Shown piece by piece: positions 49,165-59,760 of a DNA stretch of 64,000 bases. The notes below the pieces were generated by a model. It had not been told where the DNA came from. It ran no database searches and was given only the letters and a program-made list of their open reading frames with translations. The DNA is from Neoroseomonas eburnea (GTDB lineage Bacteria; Pseudomonadota; Alphaproteobacteria; Acetobacterales; Acetobacteraceae). The stretch lies in assembly GCF_018129005.1 (NCBI RefSeq), contig NZ_JAAEDL010000016.1:1-64000 (forward strand), read 5' to 3'. A program made the translations under genes and the position numbers. How positions within the stretch are numbered: position 1 is the stretch's first letter; each line of letters begins with the position of its first letter.

Positions 49165-50346
49165 ATGCCGGCATGGGAGCCGCCCTATCGCGGGCTCAGG
49201 GTGCTCGATATCAGCCAGGGGCTCGCGGGGCCGTCCTGCGCCTCGATCCTCGCCCAGCAGGGGGCGGAGGTGATCAAGGTGGAGCCGCCCGCGGGCGACT
49301 GGGGCCGCGGCATCGGCTGGGGGCTCGAAGGCAAGTGCGGGCTGTTCATCGCCGGCAACCTCGGCAAGCGGTCCATCGCCATCGACGCGACGCGGCCAAA
49401 GGGGCGCGAATTGCTGGCGCGCCTCGCCCAGGGCGTGGACGTGGTGGTGGAGAGCTTCCGCCCCGGCGTCGCGGCGCGGCTCGGCCTCGGCTATGCCGAT
49501 CTCGCCGCGCGCGATCCGCGGCTCGTCTATGTCTCGGTCAATGGCTACGGGCAGGATGGCCCCTATGAGACGCGGCCCGGATCGGATTCCGTGTTCCAGG
49601 CGATGACCGGGCTGATGCGCGTCAACCGCGATGCGAGCGGGACGCCGCGCAAGGTGGGCGTGCTGGTGGCCGACATCTGCACCGGCGTCTATGCGGCGCA
49701 GGCGACCGGCGCGGCGCTCTATCGCCGCGCCACCACCGGCAAGGGCGGGCATGTGGAGGCCTCGCTGCTCGAGGCCACCAGCGCCTTCCAGGCCATGGCG
49801 GTGGTCGAGGACGAGATCGCCGGCGGCAAGACCGTGCAGCCCGTGGCGGTGCCGGCGGCGACCTACGCGACCGCCGACGGCTATATCAACGTCACCGCGC
49901 TGACCGACCCGATGTTCGCCAAGCTCGCCCAGGCGATCGGGCGGACCGACTGGGCGGGGGATGCGTCCCTCGCCAAGGTCGCCGGCCGGCTCGAACGGCG
50001 CGGCGAGATCGATGCCGGGCTGGCCGCGCTGTTCGCCACCGCGCCGACCGCGCATTGGATCGAGCTGCTGAGCCGCCACGACGTGCTGTGCGGCGCGGTG
50101 AACAGCTATGCCGAGATGCGCGCCGATCCGCAGGTGCGCCATTCGCGCATCCTGACGGAGCTGGACCAGGCGCCCTATGGCCGCATCCTTGTGCCCCGGC
50201 TGCCCGGGGTGCCGCCGGAAGCCGCGGCCGCGATCCGGCCCGCGCCGGGCATCGGCGAGCACAGCATCGAGGTGCTGGAAGGGCTCGGCGCGACCGGCGC
50301 CGAGATCGCCGCGCTGATCGAGGAAGGCATCGTCCTCGCGGGCTGA
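49165..50346 (+). CDS. CaiB/BaiF family CoA transferase
   Basis: A 393-residue family III CoA transferase, the third in the window. Features are [55 protein letters not shown] and the catalytic D170 in VLVADICTG. It shares an operon with the TRAP permease and receptor genes, so it probably activates the imported acid. GGAGGAGG precedes the ATG, and a strong terminator (50362-50391) ends the operon 16 bases after the stop. Confidence 0.9.
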   Translation: MPAWEPPYRGLRVLDISQGLAGPSCASILAQQGAEVIKVEPPAGDWGRGIGWGLEGKCGLFIAGNLGKRSIAIDATRPKGRELLARLAQGVDVVVESFRPGVAARLGLGYADLAARDPRLVYVSVNGYGQDGPYETRPGSDSVFQAMTGLMRVNRDASGTPRKVGVLVADICTGVYAAQATGAALYRRATTGKGGHVEASLLEATSAFQAMAVVEDEIAGGKTVQPVAVPAATYATADGYINVTALTDPMFAKLAQAIGRTDWAGDASLAKVAGRLERRGEIDAGLAALFATAPTAHWIELLSRHDVLCGAVNSYAEMRADPQVRHSRILTELDQAPYGRILVPRLPGVPPEAAAAIRPAPGIGEHSIEVLEGLGATGAEIAALIEEGIVLAG

Positions 50347-50361
50347 ACCCTGAAACGAGAA

Positions 50362-50391
50362 ACGGGGGGAGAAGGGAACTTCTCCCCCCGT
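50362..50391 (+). terminator. Strong terminator hairpin after the TRAP/CoA transferase operon
   Basis: ACGGGGGGAGAAG and CTTCTCCCCCCGT pair perfectly over 13 bp around a GGAA tetraloop. It begins 16 bases after the CoA transferase stop. A C-rich stretch follows in place of a T-run. Confidence 0.75.
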
Positions 50392-50456
50392 ACCCCCCTC
50401 AACCTTTCTTGGCACCTGGGAACTGACAGCCGAGGCCGGCGCCAGATGACAAGGAA

Positions 50457-50486
50457 GGGAGGAGGTTCGGGAGAGGTTCTCCTCCC
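50457..50486 (-). terminator. Hairpin at the end of the etf operon
   Basis: GGGAGGAG and CTCCTCCC form an 8-bp stem with a 14-base loop, just beyond the stop of etfA on the minus strand. Together with the preceding hairpin it separates the two convergent operons. Confidence 0.5.
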
Positions 50487-50492
50487 CCGGCC

Positions 50493-51416
50493 TTACTTCG
50501 CCAGTTCGGCTTCCAGTTCCGGCACCGCCTTGAACAGGTCCGCCACCAGGCCGTAGTCGGCGACCTGGAAGATCGGCGCCTCCTCGTCCTTGTTGATGGC
50601 GACGATGACCTTGCTGTCCTTCATGCCGGCCAGGTGCTGGATGGCGCCCGAGATGCCGACGGCGATGTACAACTCCGGGGCGACGATCTTGCCGGTCTGG
50701 CCGACCTGCATGTCGTTCGGCGCATAGCCCGCATCGACCGCGGCGCGCGACGCACCGACGGCCGCGCCCAGGATGTCCGCGACCTTCTCGATGATGGCGA
50801 AGTTCTCGGAGGACGCCATGGCCCGACCACCGGAGATGACGATCCGCGCGGCGGTCAGTTCCGGCCGTTCGGACTTCACGATCTCCGCGCCCAGGAAGGT
50901 GGACAGGCCGGGATCGGCGGCGGTCGGCGCGGCTTCCACCGAAGCGGAGCCACCTTCGGCCGGCGCCGGGTCGAAGGACGCGGCGCGCACCGTGATCACC
51001 TTCTTCGCATCCGACGACTTCACCGTCGCCATCGCATTGCCCGCATAGATCGGGCGGATGAAGGTATCGGCATCGACCACGCCGGAGATGTCCGACAGGA
51101 TCTGCACGTCGAGCAGGGCGGCGACGCGCGGCATCACGTTCTTGCCCGAAGCCGAGGCCGGGGCCAGCAGGTGCGAATACCCCGGCGCCATAGACACCAG
51201 AAGCGCGGCCAGCGGTTCGGCCAGCACCGGCGCTTCCGCACCGGTCAGCACCTTCGCTACGCCAGCGATCCTCGCGGCGGCGGGCGCTGCCGCGGCGGCA
51301 CCTTCGCCTACCAGCAGCACATGGACGTCCCCGAGCGCCGCGGCGGCCGCGACCGTGCTGCGCGTGGGCTGGGTGATGCCGCCATCCTTGTGGTCGGCGA
51401 GAACGAGCACGGCCAT
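50493..51416 (-). CDS. etfA: Electron transfer flavoprotein subunit alpha
   Basis: A 307-residue ETF alpha subunit. The C-terminal FAD domain is unmistakable: [63 protein letters not shown] and [22 protein letters not shown]. With EtfB it accepts electrons from acyl-CoA dehydrogenases and passes them to ETF-ubiquinone oxidoreductase. The start is 2 bases after the etfB stop. Its place beside five acyl-CoA dehydrogenase genes fits that role. Confidence 0.95.
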   Translation of the reverse strand: MAVLVLADHKDGGITQPTRSTVAAAAALGDVHVLLVGEGAAAAAPAAARIAGVAKVLTGAEAPVLAEPLAALLVSMAPGYSHLLAPASASGKNVMPRVAALLDVQILSDISGVVDADTFIRPIYAGNAMATVKSSDAKKVITVRAASFDPAPAEGGSASVEAAPTAADPGLSTFLGAEIVKSERPELTAARIVISGGRAMASSENFAIIEKVADILGAAVGASRAAVDAGYAPNDMQVGQTGKIVAPELYIAVGISGAIQHLAGMKDSKVIVAINKDEEAPIFQVADYGLVADLFKAVPELEAELAK

Positions 51417-51418
51417 GG

Positions 51419-52168
51419 TCAGATCACCTTCGCTTCGTTGCGCAGCTTCTCGACGAGCTCCTGCACCGAGCCCACCTTCTTGCCGGCCTGGCGCTTCGCC
51501 GGCTCCTCGACCTTCAGCACGCTCAGCCGCGGCGTCGGGTCGACGCCGAGGTCGGCCGGCTTCAGCGTCTCGATCGGCTTCTTGCGCGCCTTCATGATGT
51601 TGGGCAGGGAGGCGTAGCGCGGCTCGTTCAGGCGCAAATCGGTGGTCACGATCGCGGGAAGCTTCAGCGACACCGTCTCGAGCCCGCCATCGACCTCGCG
51701 CGTGACGCGCAGGCTCTCGCCCTCCTTCTCGATCTTGGAGGCGAAGGTGCCCTGGCCCCAGCCCAGCAGCGCGGCCAGCATCTGCCCCGTGGCGCTCATG
51801 TCGTCGTCGATCGCCTGCTTGCCGAGGATGACCAGCGCCGGGCCTTCCTTGGCGACGATCGTCTTGAGCAGCTTGGCGACCGCGAGCGGTTCCAGCACGC
51901 CGTCATGCTCGACCAGGATGCCGCGGTCCGCCCCCATGGCGAGCGCGGTGCGGAGCTGTTCCTGCGCCGCGTTCGGGCCGCAGGAAACCGCGACGATCTC
52001 CCCCGCCACGCCCTTCTCCCTCAGGCGCACGGCTTCCTCGACCGCGATCTCGTCGAACGGGTTCATCGACATCTTGACGTTCGCCGTCTCGACGCCCGAC
52101 CCGTCCGCCTTGACGCGGACCTTCACATTGTAGTCGACCACCCGCTTGACGGGGACGAGGACCTTCAT
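51419..52168 (-). CDS. etfB: Electron transfer flavoprotein subunit beta
   Basis: A 249-residue ETF beta subunit: [35 protein letters not shown], the AMP-binding region and the dehydrogenase-recognition segment [14 protein letters not shown], whose leucine loop docks on acyl-CoA dehydrogenases. An ATG two codons upstream (52174) would lie directly against AGGAAG, so 52168 with a 6-base spacing is preferred. It is cotranscribed with etfA and follows an acyl-CoA dehydrogenase gene by 46 bases. Confidence 0.95.
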   Translation of the reverse strand: MKVLVPVKRVVDYNVKVRVKADGSGVETANVKMSMNPFDEIAVEEAVRLREKGVAGEIVAVSCGPNAAQEQLRTALAMGADRGILVEHDGVLEPLAVAKLLKTIVAKEGPALVILGKQAIDDDMSATGQMLAALLGWGQGTFASKIEKEGESLRVTREVDGGLETVSLKLPAIVTTDLRLNEPRYASLPNIMKARKKPIETLKPADLGVDPTPRLSVLKVEEPAKRQAGKKVGSVQELVEKLRNEAKVI

Positions 52169-52214
52169 CGGCATCTTCCTGGTTTGCTCAAGGGGCCGCC
52201 CTGCGGCGGCGCGT

Positions 52215-53381
52215 TCAGTAGGATTTCGGCAGCCCGAGCACGCGCTCGGCGACGAAGCTGAGGATGAGCTGCGGGCTCACCGGGGCGATGCGCGGGATCA
52301 TGCTCTCGCGCAGGTAGCGCTCGACGTGATACTCCTTCGCGTAGCCGAAGCCGCCATGCGTCATCACCGCCTGCTGGCATGCCTTGAAGCCGGCCTCGGC
52401 GGCGAGGTATTTCGCCGCGTTCGCCTGCGCCCCGCATTCGAGCCCGCTATCGTAGCGCCAGGCGGCGTTCATCGTCATCAGCCGCGCCGCCTCGAGCTCC
52501 ATCCAGCATTCGGCGAGCGGATGCTGGATCGCCTGATTCTGGCCGATCGGGCGCCCGAACACCACGCGCTCCTTGGCATAGGCGGCGGCGCGCGACACCG
52601 CGAGATGACCGAGGCCCGCCGCCTCTGCGGCGATCAGGATGCGCTCGGGGTTCATGCCGTGCAGGATGTAGCGGAAGCCCTGCCCTTCCTCGCCGATGCG
52701 GTCCTCGACCGGAATCTCGAGCCCGTCGATGAACACCTGGTTGGAATCGACCGCCTTGCGGCCCATCTTCTCGATCTCGCGCACCTCGATGCGGCTGCGG
52801 TCGAAGTCGGTGTAGAACAGCGACAGCCCCTCGGTGCGCTTGCGCGCCTGCTCAGCCGGGGTGGTGCGCGCCAGCAGCAGCATCTTCTCGGCGACCTGCG
52901 CCGTGCTGATCCATACCTTCTGGCCATGCACCACATAGCGGTCCCCGCGCCGCTCGGCGCGGGTCTTGAGCTGGGTGGTGTCGAGGCCGGTATTGGGCTC
53001 GGTCACGGCGAAGCAGGCCCGCTCGCGCCCCTCGATCAGCGGCGGCAGCATCCGCTGCTTCTGTTCCTCGGTGCCGAACACCACGACCGGCTGCAGCCCG
53101 AAGATGTTCATGTGGATGGCCGAGGCGCCGCTCATGCCCGCGCCGGATTGCGCGATGGTCTGCATCATCAGCGCCGCCTCGGTGATGCCGAGGCCGGCGC
53201 CGCCCACATCCTCGGGCATGCAGACGCCGAGCCAGCCGCCTTTCGCGAGCGCCTGGTGCAGCTCGGTCGGGAAGCCGCCCTGGCGGTCGCGCATCAGCCA
53301 GTAGTCGTCGCCGAGATCGGCGCAGATGCGCCCGATGGCGTCCTGCAGCGCCTCCTGCTGCGGTGTCAGAGCGAAATCCAC
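52215..53381 (-). CDS. Acyl-CoA dehydrogenase
   Basis: A 388-residue acyl-CoA dehydrogenase starting with GTG ([18 protein letters not shown]) behind GGGGGAG. The flavin-contact region is [18 protein letters not shown], and the C-terminal domain has [45 protein letters not shown]. The glutamate in [14 protein letters not shown] is the likely base. The last 30 residues ([22 protein letters not shown]) are typical of a subgroup from mixed acyl-CoA clusters. It is transcribed together with etfBA, its probable electron acceptor. Confidence 0.9.
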   Translation of the reverse strand: MDFALTPQQEALQDAIGRICADLGDDYWLMRDRQGGFPTELHQALAKGGWLGVCMPEDVGGAGLGITEAALMMQTIAQSGAGMSGASAIHMNIFGLQPVVVFGTEEQKQRMLPPLIEGRERACFAVTEPNTGLDTTQLKTRAERRGDRYVVHGQKVWISTAQVAEKMLLLARTTPAEQARKRTEGLSLFYTDFDRSRIEVREIEKMGRKAVDSNQVFIDGLEIPVEDRIGEEGQGFRYILHGMNPERILIAAEAAGLGHLAVSRAAAYAKERVVFGRPIGQNQAIQHPLAECWMELEAARLMTMNAAWRYDSGLECGAQANAAKYLAAEAGFKACQQAVMTHGGFGYAKEYHVERYLRESMIPRIAPVSPQLILSFVAERVLGLPKSY

Positions 53382-53525
53382 GACGTCTCCCCCTTCATTC
53401 CTCGATGACCATCCGCGCCCTTCGGGCCGGTCTGCCATCCGTCCTGCCATCCGTCACGACTCGGTTCCAGGTTCGCACGGCCCGGCTGCCTGCGGAAGCG
53501 CCGGGGCCGACGATGGCGCCGCCGC

Positions 53526-55148
53526 TCAGCCCGCATGGCGGGAACGCAGGCGCATCAGCCAGGCCGGCGGGATGGCGACGACGAAGGCGATGGCGATCAG
53601 CAGGAAGCCGTCCCGGTAGCCCATCATCGCCGCCTGCGCCGCCAGCATCCTGCCGAGATAATCCAGCGCGTAGCCGAGCCGCTGCCCCTCGGCCAGGCCG
53701 ATGCTCTCCGCCCCGAAGCCCGGGGCGACACCGCCTTCGGCAACGCCTCCCTCGGCCAGGAGGTAGGAGAGAAGCTGGCGCAGCAAATCCACCGTGGCGG
53801 GATTGGCGGTGTCCTGGGAGGCGGCGAAGGCATGGGCGTAGAGCTGGCCGCGCCGCTCGCTCATCACCGCGAGCAGGTTGGTCCCGATCGCCCCGCCAAG
53901 CTGGCGGACGAAGTTGAGCGCCCCCGAACCCTGGCCCAGCAGTTGCGGCGGAAGCGCACGCAGCGCCCCCGCGTTCAGGCTCGGCATGATGAGGGAAAGC
54001 CCGATGCGCCCCAGCGCGATCCACACCGCCAGCGACCAGAAGGGGGTGTTGGTGTCGAGCCCGGCCATGAGCAGCGAGGACCAGGCGAACAGCAGCAGCC
54101 CGGCGGTGATCATCACATCCGCCGGCAGCTTGTCTGTCAGCCGCCCGGCGATGGGGAAGGCGATCGTCAGGATGAGCCCGGCGGGCATCAGCACCAGCCC
54201 CGACCGGGTCGCGGTGTAGCCCTGGATGGTCTGCACGAAGATCGGCACCAGGTAGGTCGAGCCGAAGATGCCGGCGCCGAACACGATGGCGACGATGGAG
54301 GCGCCGGAGAAGCTCGGGAGGCGGAACAGCGCGAGGTTCAGCATCGGCGCGGCGGTCCAGGTCTCCCACGCCACGAAGGCGAGGCCCGAGACCGCGGCGA
54401 GGGTGAAGTCGAGCAGTACCATGTGCGACCGCCAGCCATGGCGCTGGCCGTTGGACAGCCCGTTGAGCAGCACGACGAGGAACACCGAGAGCAGGGCGAA
54501 GCCGATCCAGTCGAAGGGCTTGCGCGGGCCGCTGGTCGCGCGCCTGGGCATGAACAGCGCCGAGAGGAACAGCCCGGCGACGCAGGTCGGCAGCACCAGG
54601 AAGAACACGAAGCGCCAGTTGAAGTTGTCCACCATCAGCCCGCCGATGGTCGGCCCGAGCGCCGGCGCCAGCACCACGCCGATGCCGTAGATGCCCATGG
54701 CCGAGCCGCGCCGCTCGGGCGGGAAGACCTGGAAGATGGTCACCATCGCCAGCGGCTGCAGCACCCCCGCCGCGCCGCCCTGCAGCACGCGGGCAAGGAT
54801 CAGGATCGGCTCGCTGGGCGCGAGGCCGCCCATCGCCGAGGCGACGATGAACACGGCGATGGTGCCGGAGAAGGTGGCGCGCTGGCCGAAACTGTCCACC
54901 AGCCAGGCATTGATCAGCATGGTGCCGGTCATCGCGGCGAGGAAGCCGGTGGAGATCAGCTGGGCCTTGTCCTGGCCCATGCCGAATGTCCCCATGATGT
55001 CCGGCAGGGCGACATTGACGATGGTCGAGCTGAGCACGGTGCTGATGGTGCCCATCATCGCCGTGATCGTGACATACCACCGGTAATTGGGCCCCCAGCG
55101 CTTCATGAGCGCGGGGAGCGAGCCGGGCGCCGGCGCCTGGTCAGTCAC
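53526..55148 (-). CDS. emrB: DHA2-family MFS efflux pump (EmrB-like)
   Basis: A 540-residue drug:proton antiporter with 14 hydrophobic segments. Family features are LSSTIVNVALPDIMGTFG in the first segment, LARVLQGGAAGVLQPLAM, and the motif-C-like GIYGIGVVLAPALGPTIGG. A loop near residue 470 holds the short repeat GGVAEGGVAP. It starts with GTG, overlapping the emrA-like gene by 8 bp. With the HlyD-type partner and an outer membrane protein it should expel hydrophobic compounds; in this context these may be pathway substrates. Confidence 0.9.
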   Translation of the reverse strand: MTDQAPAPGSLPALMKRWGPNYRWYVTITAMMGTISTVLSSTIVNVALPDIMGTFGMGQDKAQLISTGFLAAMTGTMLINAWLVDSFGQRATFSGTIAVFIVASAMGGLAPSEPILILARVLQGGAAGVLQPLAMVTIFQVFPPERRGSAMGIYGIGVVLAPALGPTIGGLMVDNFNWRFVFFLVLPTCVAGLFLSALFMPRRATSGPRKPFDWIGFALLSVFLVVLLNGLSNGQRHGWRSHMVLLDFTLAAVSGLAFVAWETWTAAPMLNLALFRLPSFSGASIVAIVFGAGIFGSTYLVPIFVQTIQGYTATRSGLVLMPAGLILTIAFPIAGRLTDKLPADVMITAGLLLFAWSSLLMAGLDTNTPFWSLAVWIALGRIGLSLIMPSLNAGALRALPPQLLGQGSGALNFVRQLGGAIGTNLLAVMSERRGQLYAHAFAASQDTANPATVDLLRQLLSYLLAEGGVAEGGVAPGFGAESIGLAEGQRLGYALDYLGRMLAAQAAMMGYRDGFLLIAIAFVVAIPPAWLMRLRSRHAG

Positions 55149-56283
55149 GGATGGATGCCTCGACCTCCACCATCATGCCCGGGCGCAGCCGCCCTTCCTG
55201 CTGCGGCACGCGGATCCGCACCGGCAGGCGCTGGGAGATCTTGGTGAAATTGCCGCTCGGGTTGGGGTTGGGCAGCAGCGCGAACTCGCTGGTCGCGGCC
55301 TGGCCGATGCGATCGACCGTGCCGTCGAGGACCAGGCCGGGATAGGCGTCCACCGTGACCCGCACCCGCCCGCCGGGGCGGAAATAGCGAATGTCGGTTT
55401 CCTTGACGTTGGCGTCCACGCGCACCGCGTCGGGATCATGCACCATCAGCAGGCGCTGGCCCGGCGTGACGTATTCGCCGGGATCGACGAAGACGCGGTC
55501 CACCCGGCCGTTGAACGGCATGACGATGCGCCGGTCGGCGAGGTCGAGCGCGGCGCGCTCGCGCTGCGCCGTCAGGCTCGCCTCCTCGGCCGCCAGTGTC
55601 TCGAGCTGCCGCCGCAGCACGTTGAGCTGCTCGCGCGCCGCGATGACCTCGGCGAGGGTGGCGCGCGCATTGGTCAGGTCGGCGCGCCGGGCGAGCACCG
55701 CCTGCCGGCCGGAATCGAGGGCGGCGCGGCTCTGGTCGAAGCGGGCCCTGGTGCCGGCGCCGGTGGTCACGAGTTCCTGCGCGCGCGCGAAATCCGCCTG
55801 GGCCAGCTCGAACTGCGCCTCAGCCCCGGCGAGCGCCGCCTCGGCCGCCTCGACCCGGGCGCGCTGGGCCTCCTCCTGGCTGGCGGTCTGGTGGTCGATC
55901 ATCACGATGCGCGCCTCGGTCTCGGCGCGGCGGGCGGCCACGCCGGCGAGCTGCGCCTCGACATTGCGCAGGTCGAGCGCGGCGATGCGCTGATCGATGG
56001 TGAGGATCACCGTTCCCCGGGTGACGGAATCGCCTTCCGCGACGCTGACCTCCGTCACCCAGCCCGGCATGCGGCTGCTCAGCACGACCATGTCGGCGGC
56101 GATGCGCGCATCATCGACATGGATATGGGTGAACTGCTTCATCAGCCACGAACCGGCGGCGACCAGCATGGCCCCGCCGACCACCACCGCGGCCGCCCGC
56201 CCCACGATCCGCCGGATCACCCGCATCCGCGCAGGCTGGCCAGCCGTCTCCGCCGGGATGCCGCTAGGCTGCCCTATGTCCAT
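55141..56283 (-). CDS. emrA: HlyD-family membrane fusion protein (EmrA-like)
   Basis: A 380-residue periplasmic adaptor: one N-terminal membrane segment (about residues 27-48), then the biotinyl-lipoyl-like DARIAADMVVLSSRMPGWVTEVSVAEGDSVTRGTVILTID, a long alanine/glutamate-rich coiled coil (about 90-210), and the returning half IVMPFNGRVDRVFVDPGEYVTPGQ. It links the EmrB-like pump to an outer membrane channel. The start overlaps the end of the marR gene by 20 bp. Confidence 0.9.
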   Translation of the reverse strand: MDIGQPSGIPAETAGQPARMRVIRRIVGRAAAVVVGGAMLVAAGSWLMKQFTHIHVDDARIAADMVVLSSRMPGWVTEVSVAEGDSVTRGTVILTIDQRIAALDLRNVEAQLAGVAARRAETEARIVMIDHQTASQEEAQRARVEAAEAALAGAEAQFELAQADFARAQELVTTGAGTRARFDQSRAALDSGRQAVLARRADLTNARATLAEVIAAREQLNVLRRQLETLAAEEASLTAQRERAALDLADRRIVMPFNGRVDRVFVDPGEYVTPGQRLLMVHDPDAVRVDANVKETDIRYFRPGGRVRVTVDAYPGLVLDGTVDRIGQAATSEFALLPNPNPSGNFTKISQRLPVRIRVPQQEGRLRPGMMVEVEASIRD

Positions 56284-56752
56284 TCTCGCAATCCGTCCTT
56301 GCAGGCGTGGCGGCGAGATTGGCCGCCACGCGATCGAACACCGCGAGGCAGAGATCGAGCTCCGCCGCGGAGATGCCGTCCAGCAGTTCCGACCGCACCG
56401 CAGCCGCGTTTTCCTCGATCAGCCGCAGCACCGGGATCGCCTTGGCCGTCAAGTGGACGGTCTTGGCGCGGCGGTCCTGCACGTCGCCCACCCGGACGAC
56501 CATGCCTTCCCGCTCCAGGCGGTCGAGGGTGCGGACCAGCGTCGGCCCGCCGACACCGACGCGGGCAGCGAGATCCTTCTGGGTGAGGCCGTCGCCACTG
56601 CGCGCGAGATGCAGCAGGGTCACCCAGCGGGCATCCGTCAGCCCGAACTCGCTCAGCCGGCGGTCGAGGCGCGCGCGCCAATGGCGGGCGATCTGCCCGA
56701 GCAGCACGCCGAAGCGTTCCTGACCGCCGAGCAGGGTTGCATCCAATCTCAT
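56264..56752 (-). CDS. MarR-family transcriptional regulator
   Basis: A 162-residue MarR protein: a dimerisation helix (FGVLLGQIARHWRARLDRRL), then the winged helix (LTDARWVTLLHLARSGDGLTQKDLAARVGVGGPTLVRTLDRLEREGMVVRVGDVQDRRAK). It heads the efflux operon and probably represses it until a phenolic or other small acid binds. A 22-bp AT-rich inverted repeat 8 bases upstream of the start codon (56761-56782) is its likely operator. This regulator-EmrA-EmrB order is common. Confidence 0.92.
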   Translation of the reverse strand: MRLDATLLGGQERFGVLLGQIARHWRARLDRRLSEFGLTDARWVTLLHLARSGDGLTQKDLAARVGVGGPTLVRTLDRLEREGMVVRVGDVQDRRAKTVHLTAKAIPVLRLIEENAAAVRSELLDGISAAELDLCLAVFDRVAANLAATPARTDCENGHRAA

Positions 56753-56760
56753 CGCAGGTA

Positions 56761-56782
56761 ATTAATTAGCCAGACAATTAAT
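56761..56782. promoter_or_regulatory. Probable MarR operator
   Basis: ATTAATT and AATTAAT flank an 8-base spacer, a 22-bp inverted repeat of the kind bound by MarR dimers. It is a rare AT-rich island in this GC-rich region and lies 8-30 bases upstream of the marR start, where binding would block transcription. Confidence 0.7.
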
Positions 56783-56933
56783 CTGATGCAATCGAAAAAG
56801 CGGCGATGGCGATCCTCGCGGCGGTCTGCCGCCGGAGACGGCATCCGCGATGTGTCGCCCGATGGCCGCCTCGCGGGCCGCAGGAGAGGTGATTGACGAT
56901 TGCCGCGCCGGCTGCGCAGACTGAACCCATGTT

Positions 56934-56953
56934 CAGCGGGCTGCTGCCCGCTG
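56934..56953 (+). promoter_or_regulatory. Leader hairpin before the TTT receptor gene
   Basis: CAGCGGGC and GCCCGCTG form a perfect 8-bp stem with a TGCT loop, 41 bases before the start codon. An A-rich stretch follows. It could be an attenuator, an mRNA-stabilising leader or the end of a short upstream transcript. Confidence 0.4.
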
Positions 56954-56994
56954 GAAAAGCAAACCGAAAAAGATTGAGTGAAGTGGGGGAAACC

Positions 56995-57996
56995 ATGGAA
57001 CGACCGAAGGCTGCGGCCTTGCCGCGCCGGCAGGCGCTGATCGGCGGCGCGGCGTTGCTGACGCCTGCATTGGCCACCCCGGCCAGGGCCCAGGAATGGC
57101 CGGCACGGCCGATCCGCTTCATCGTGCCCTTCCCTGCCGGCGGCTCGACCGACGTGCTCGGGCGCCTGCTCGCCGAAATGCTGCGCGATGGGCTCGGGCA
57201 GCCTGTGGTGGTCGAGAACCGCGCCGGGGCCGGCGGCAATATCGGCGTGGACGCCATCGCCAAGGCGGCGCCCGACGGCTACACGATGGGCGTCTCGGCG
57301 GGCGGGGCGCTGGCGATCAATGTCTCGCTGTTCCGTCGCCTGCCCTATGACCCGCGCCGCGACCATGAGCCGATCGCCCAGATCGCGCGCACGGCGAACA
57401 TCCTGGTGGTGCGCTCGCAATCGCCGATCCGCTCGCTGCCGGAGCTGATCGCCGCGGCGCGGGCGCGCCCGGGGGAGCTGTCCTACGCCACCCCCGGGGT
57501 GGGCTCGTCGAGCCACCTGTCGGGCGAGTTGCTGCGCGTGCGCGCCGGGATCGACATCTTCCCCGTCCATTTCGGCGGCAATGCGCCCTCGGCCACGGCG
57601 ATGATGCGCGGCGACGTTGCCTTCACCTTCGAGACCATGACCACCGGCCTCGCCGCGATCCGCGCCGGGCAGTTCCGCGCCCTCGCGGTGACCGGGGCGG
57701 CGCGGGCGCCGGCGCTGCCCGACGTGCCGACCATGGCCGAGGCCGGCGTGCCGGACTGCGTCACCGATGTGTTCTTCGCCGTCATCGGCCCCGCCGGGAT
57801 GCCCCGCGCCGCGGTCGAGCGCACCTCGGCCGCACTGCAGCGGGGCCTTCGCGCGCCCGGCGTCGAGGAACGGTTCCGCGACACGCTCGGGCTCGAGATC
57901 GCCTTCTCCTCGCCCGAGGAGCTGCGCGGGATCATCGCTTCCGAGATCGACCGCTGGGGCGAGATCGTTCGCATTTCCGGCGCCCGCGCGGACTGA
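56995..57996 (+). CDS. TTT-type (Bug) periplasmic receptor
   Basis: A 333-residue receptor with a Tat-type signal (LPRRQALIGGAALLTPALATPARAQ) and the family start WPARPIRFIVPFPAGGSTDVLGRLLAEML. QPVVVENRAGAGGNIGVDAIAKAAPDGYTM and YATPGVGSSSHLSGELL are typical ligand-site regions. It is not closely similar to the tandem pair at 44572-46614. The ATG follows GGGGGAAA. A Baeyer-Villiger monooxygenase gene follows 35 bases later and may share its transcript, suggesting uptake of a compound related to ketone oxidation. Confidence 0.9.
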   Translation: MERPKAAALPRRQALIGGAALLTPALATPARAQEWPARPIRFIVPFPAGGSTDVLGRLLAEMLRDGLGQPVVVENRAGAGGNIGVDAIAKAAPDGYTMGVSAGGALAINVSLFRRLPYDPRRDHEPIAQIARTANILVVRSQSPIRSLPELIAAARARPGELSYATPGVGSSSHLSGELLRVRAGIDIFPVHFGGNAPSATAMMRGDVAFTFETMTTGLAAIRAGQFRALAVTGAARAPALPDVPTMAEAGVPDCVTDVFFAVIGPAGMPRAAVERTSAALQRGLRAPGVEERFRDTLGLEIAFSSPEELRGIIASEIDRWGEIVRISGARAD

Positions 57997-58031
57997 CCGG
58001 CGCGCCGCCAATCCTGCAAGGACCGAACCCG

Positions 58032-59672
58032 ATGACCACCATGACCGAGACGCGCGCCGCGCCCGCCGGCGCCCCTGGCACCACCTTCGACGCCATCGTG
58101 ATCGGCGCCGGCATGTCGGGCCTCTACCAGCTGATCCGCCTGCGCGAGCTCGGCCTGCGCGCGCGCGTCTTCGAGGCCGGCACGGGCGTCGGCGGCACCT
58201 GGTACTGGAACCGCTACCCCGGCTGCCGCTTCGATTCCGAGAGCTATTCCTATGGCTATTCCTTCGACAAGGACCTGCTGCAGGAATGGAGCTGGAGCGA
58301 GCATTTCGCCCCGCAGCCGGAGACCGAGCGCTACCTCAACCGCGTCGCCGACAAATACGACCTGCGCCGCGACATCCAGTTCAACGCGCGGGTCAAGGCG
58401 GCCGAATGGGACGAGGCCAGCCGCAGCTGGACCGTCACGCTCGAGGATGGCAGCCGCCACCGCTCGCGCTTCCTGATCACCGCGATCGGCGCGCTGTCGG
58501 CGCCGACCATGCCGAACTTCCCCGGCATCAGCGACTTCCGCGGCCAGTCCTTCCACACCGGCCTGTGGCCCAAGGAGCCGGTGGATTTCGCCGGCAAGCG
58601 CGTCGCCGTCATCGGCACCGGCGCCTCGGGCGTGCAGACCATCCAGGAAGTCGCCAAGATGGCGCGGGAACTGGTGGTCTTCCAGCGCACGCCGAACTGG
58701 TGCGCCCCGCTCGGCAACGGCAGGATCGCGCCCGAGGAGATGGAGCAGATCCGCGCCCGCTACGACGAGATCTTCCGTCGCTGCGAGGAGACCTTCTCCT
58801 GCTTCCTGCACACGCCGATGGACAAGAACACCTTCGACGCGTCCGAGGAGGAGCGCAACGCGATCCTCGAGAAGCTCTACAACGAGCGCGGCTTCGGCAT
58901 CTGGGTCGGCAACTTCAAGGACATGCTGACCAACCGCGAGGCCAACCGCGTCATCTCGGACTTCGTCGCCAACAAGATCCGCCAGCGGGTGAAGGATCAG
59001 AAGGTCGCCGAGAAGCTGATCCCGACCAACCACGGCTTCGGCACCCGCCGCGTGCCGCTCGAGACCAACTACTACGAGGTCTACAACCAGCCGAACGTGA
59101 CGCTGGTGGACACCCGCGAGACGCCGATCGAGCGCATCACCGGGACCGGCATCCGCACCAGCGAACGGGACTACGAATTCGACATCATCGTCTATGCCAC
59201 CGGCTTCGACGCCTTGCGCGGCGCCTTCGACCGCATCGACTTCCGCGGCAAGGACGGCGTGACGCTGAAGGAGATGTGGAAGGACGGCGCGACATCCCTG
59301 GTCGGCATGTTGCAGGACGGCTTCCCCAACATGTTCATGCTGCTCGGCCCGCACGCCGCGCTCGGCAACATCCCGCGCTCGATCGAGTTCAACGTGGACT
59401 GGGTGACCCGGCTGCTGCGCCACATGCAGGCCAATGGCCTGACGCGCGCGGAGGCGACGCCCGAGGCGATGGCGAAGTGGATGGACCATGTGATGGAGGT
59501 CGCCAAGGGGCTGCTCTCCATGGAGGTCGATTCCTGGATGACCGGCGTCAACGTCAATGTCGAGGGCCGGCAGGTGCGCCGCGTCGCGCGCTACACCGGC
59601 AGCGCGCCGGCCTACCGCGGTTGGGCCGACGACATCGCCGCGCGCGGGTATGCCGGCGTGGCGCTGAGCTGA
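58032..59672 (+). CDS. Baeyer-Villiger flavin monooxygenase
   Basis: A 546-residue FAD/NADPH monooxygenase. It has the FAD site GAGMSG (near 26), [18 protein letters not shown], the type I Baeyer-Villiger fingerprint [12 protein letters not shown] (near 169-180) and the NADPH site GTGASG. Such enzymes insert oxygen next to a ketone to give esters or lactones, as cyclohexanone and steroid monooxygenases do. A cyclic or aryl ketone is the probable substrate, and the product acids would feed the neighbouring acyl-CoA genes. The length is normal and all motifs are present. Confidence 0.92.
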   Translation: MTTMTETRAAPAGAPGTTFDAIVIGAGMSGLYQLIRLRELGLRARVFEAGTGVGGTWYWNRYPGCRFDSESYSYGYSFDKDLLQEWSWSEHFAPQPETERYLNRVADKYDLRRDIQFNARVKAAEWDEASRSWTVTLEDGSRHRSRFLITAIGALSAPTMPNFPGISDFRGQSFHTGLWPKEPVDFAGKRVAVIGTGASGVQTIQEVAKMARELVVFQRTPNWCAPLGNGRIAPEEMEQIRARYDEIFRRCEETFSCFLHTPMDKNTFDASEEERNAILEKLYNERGFGIWVGNFKDMLTNREANRVISDFVANKIRQRVKDQKVAEKLIPTNHGFGTRRVPLETNYYEVYNQPNVTLVDTRETPIERITGTGIRTSERDYEFDIIVYATGFDALRGAFDRIDFRGKDGVTLKEMWKDGATSLVGMLQDGFPNMFMLLGPHAALGNIPRSIEFNVDWVTRLLRHMQANGLTRAEATPEAMAKWMDHVMEVAKGLLSMEVDSWMTGVNVNVEGRQVRRVARYTGSAPAYRGWADDIAARGYAGVALS

Positions 59673-59760
59673 TTCCGGGGACCGCCATGCACCTCGAGGC
59701 TTTTCCGATGGTTTCTTCGCCTCCTCGCGGCGCCGCCCGCGGCGCGGAGCATGGCGGCTG

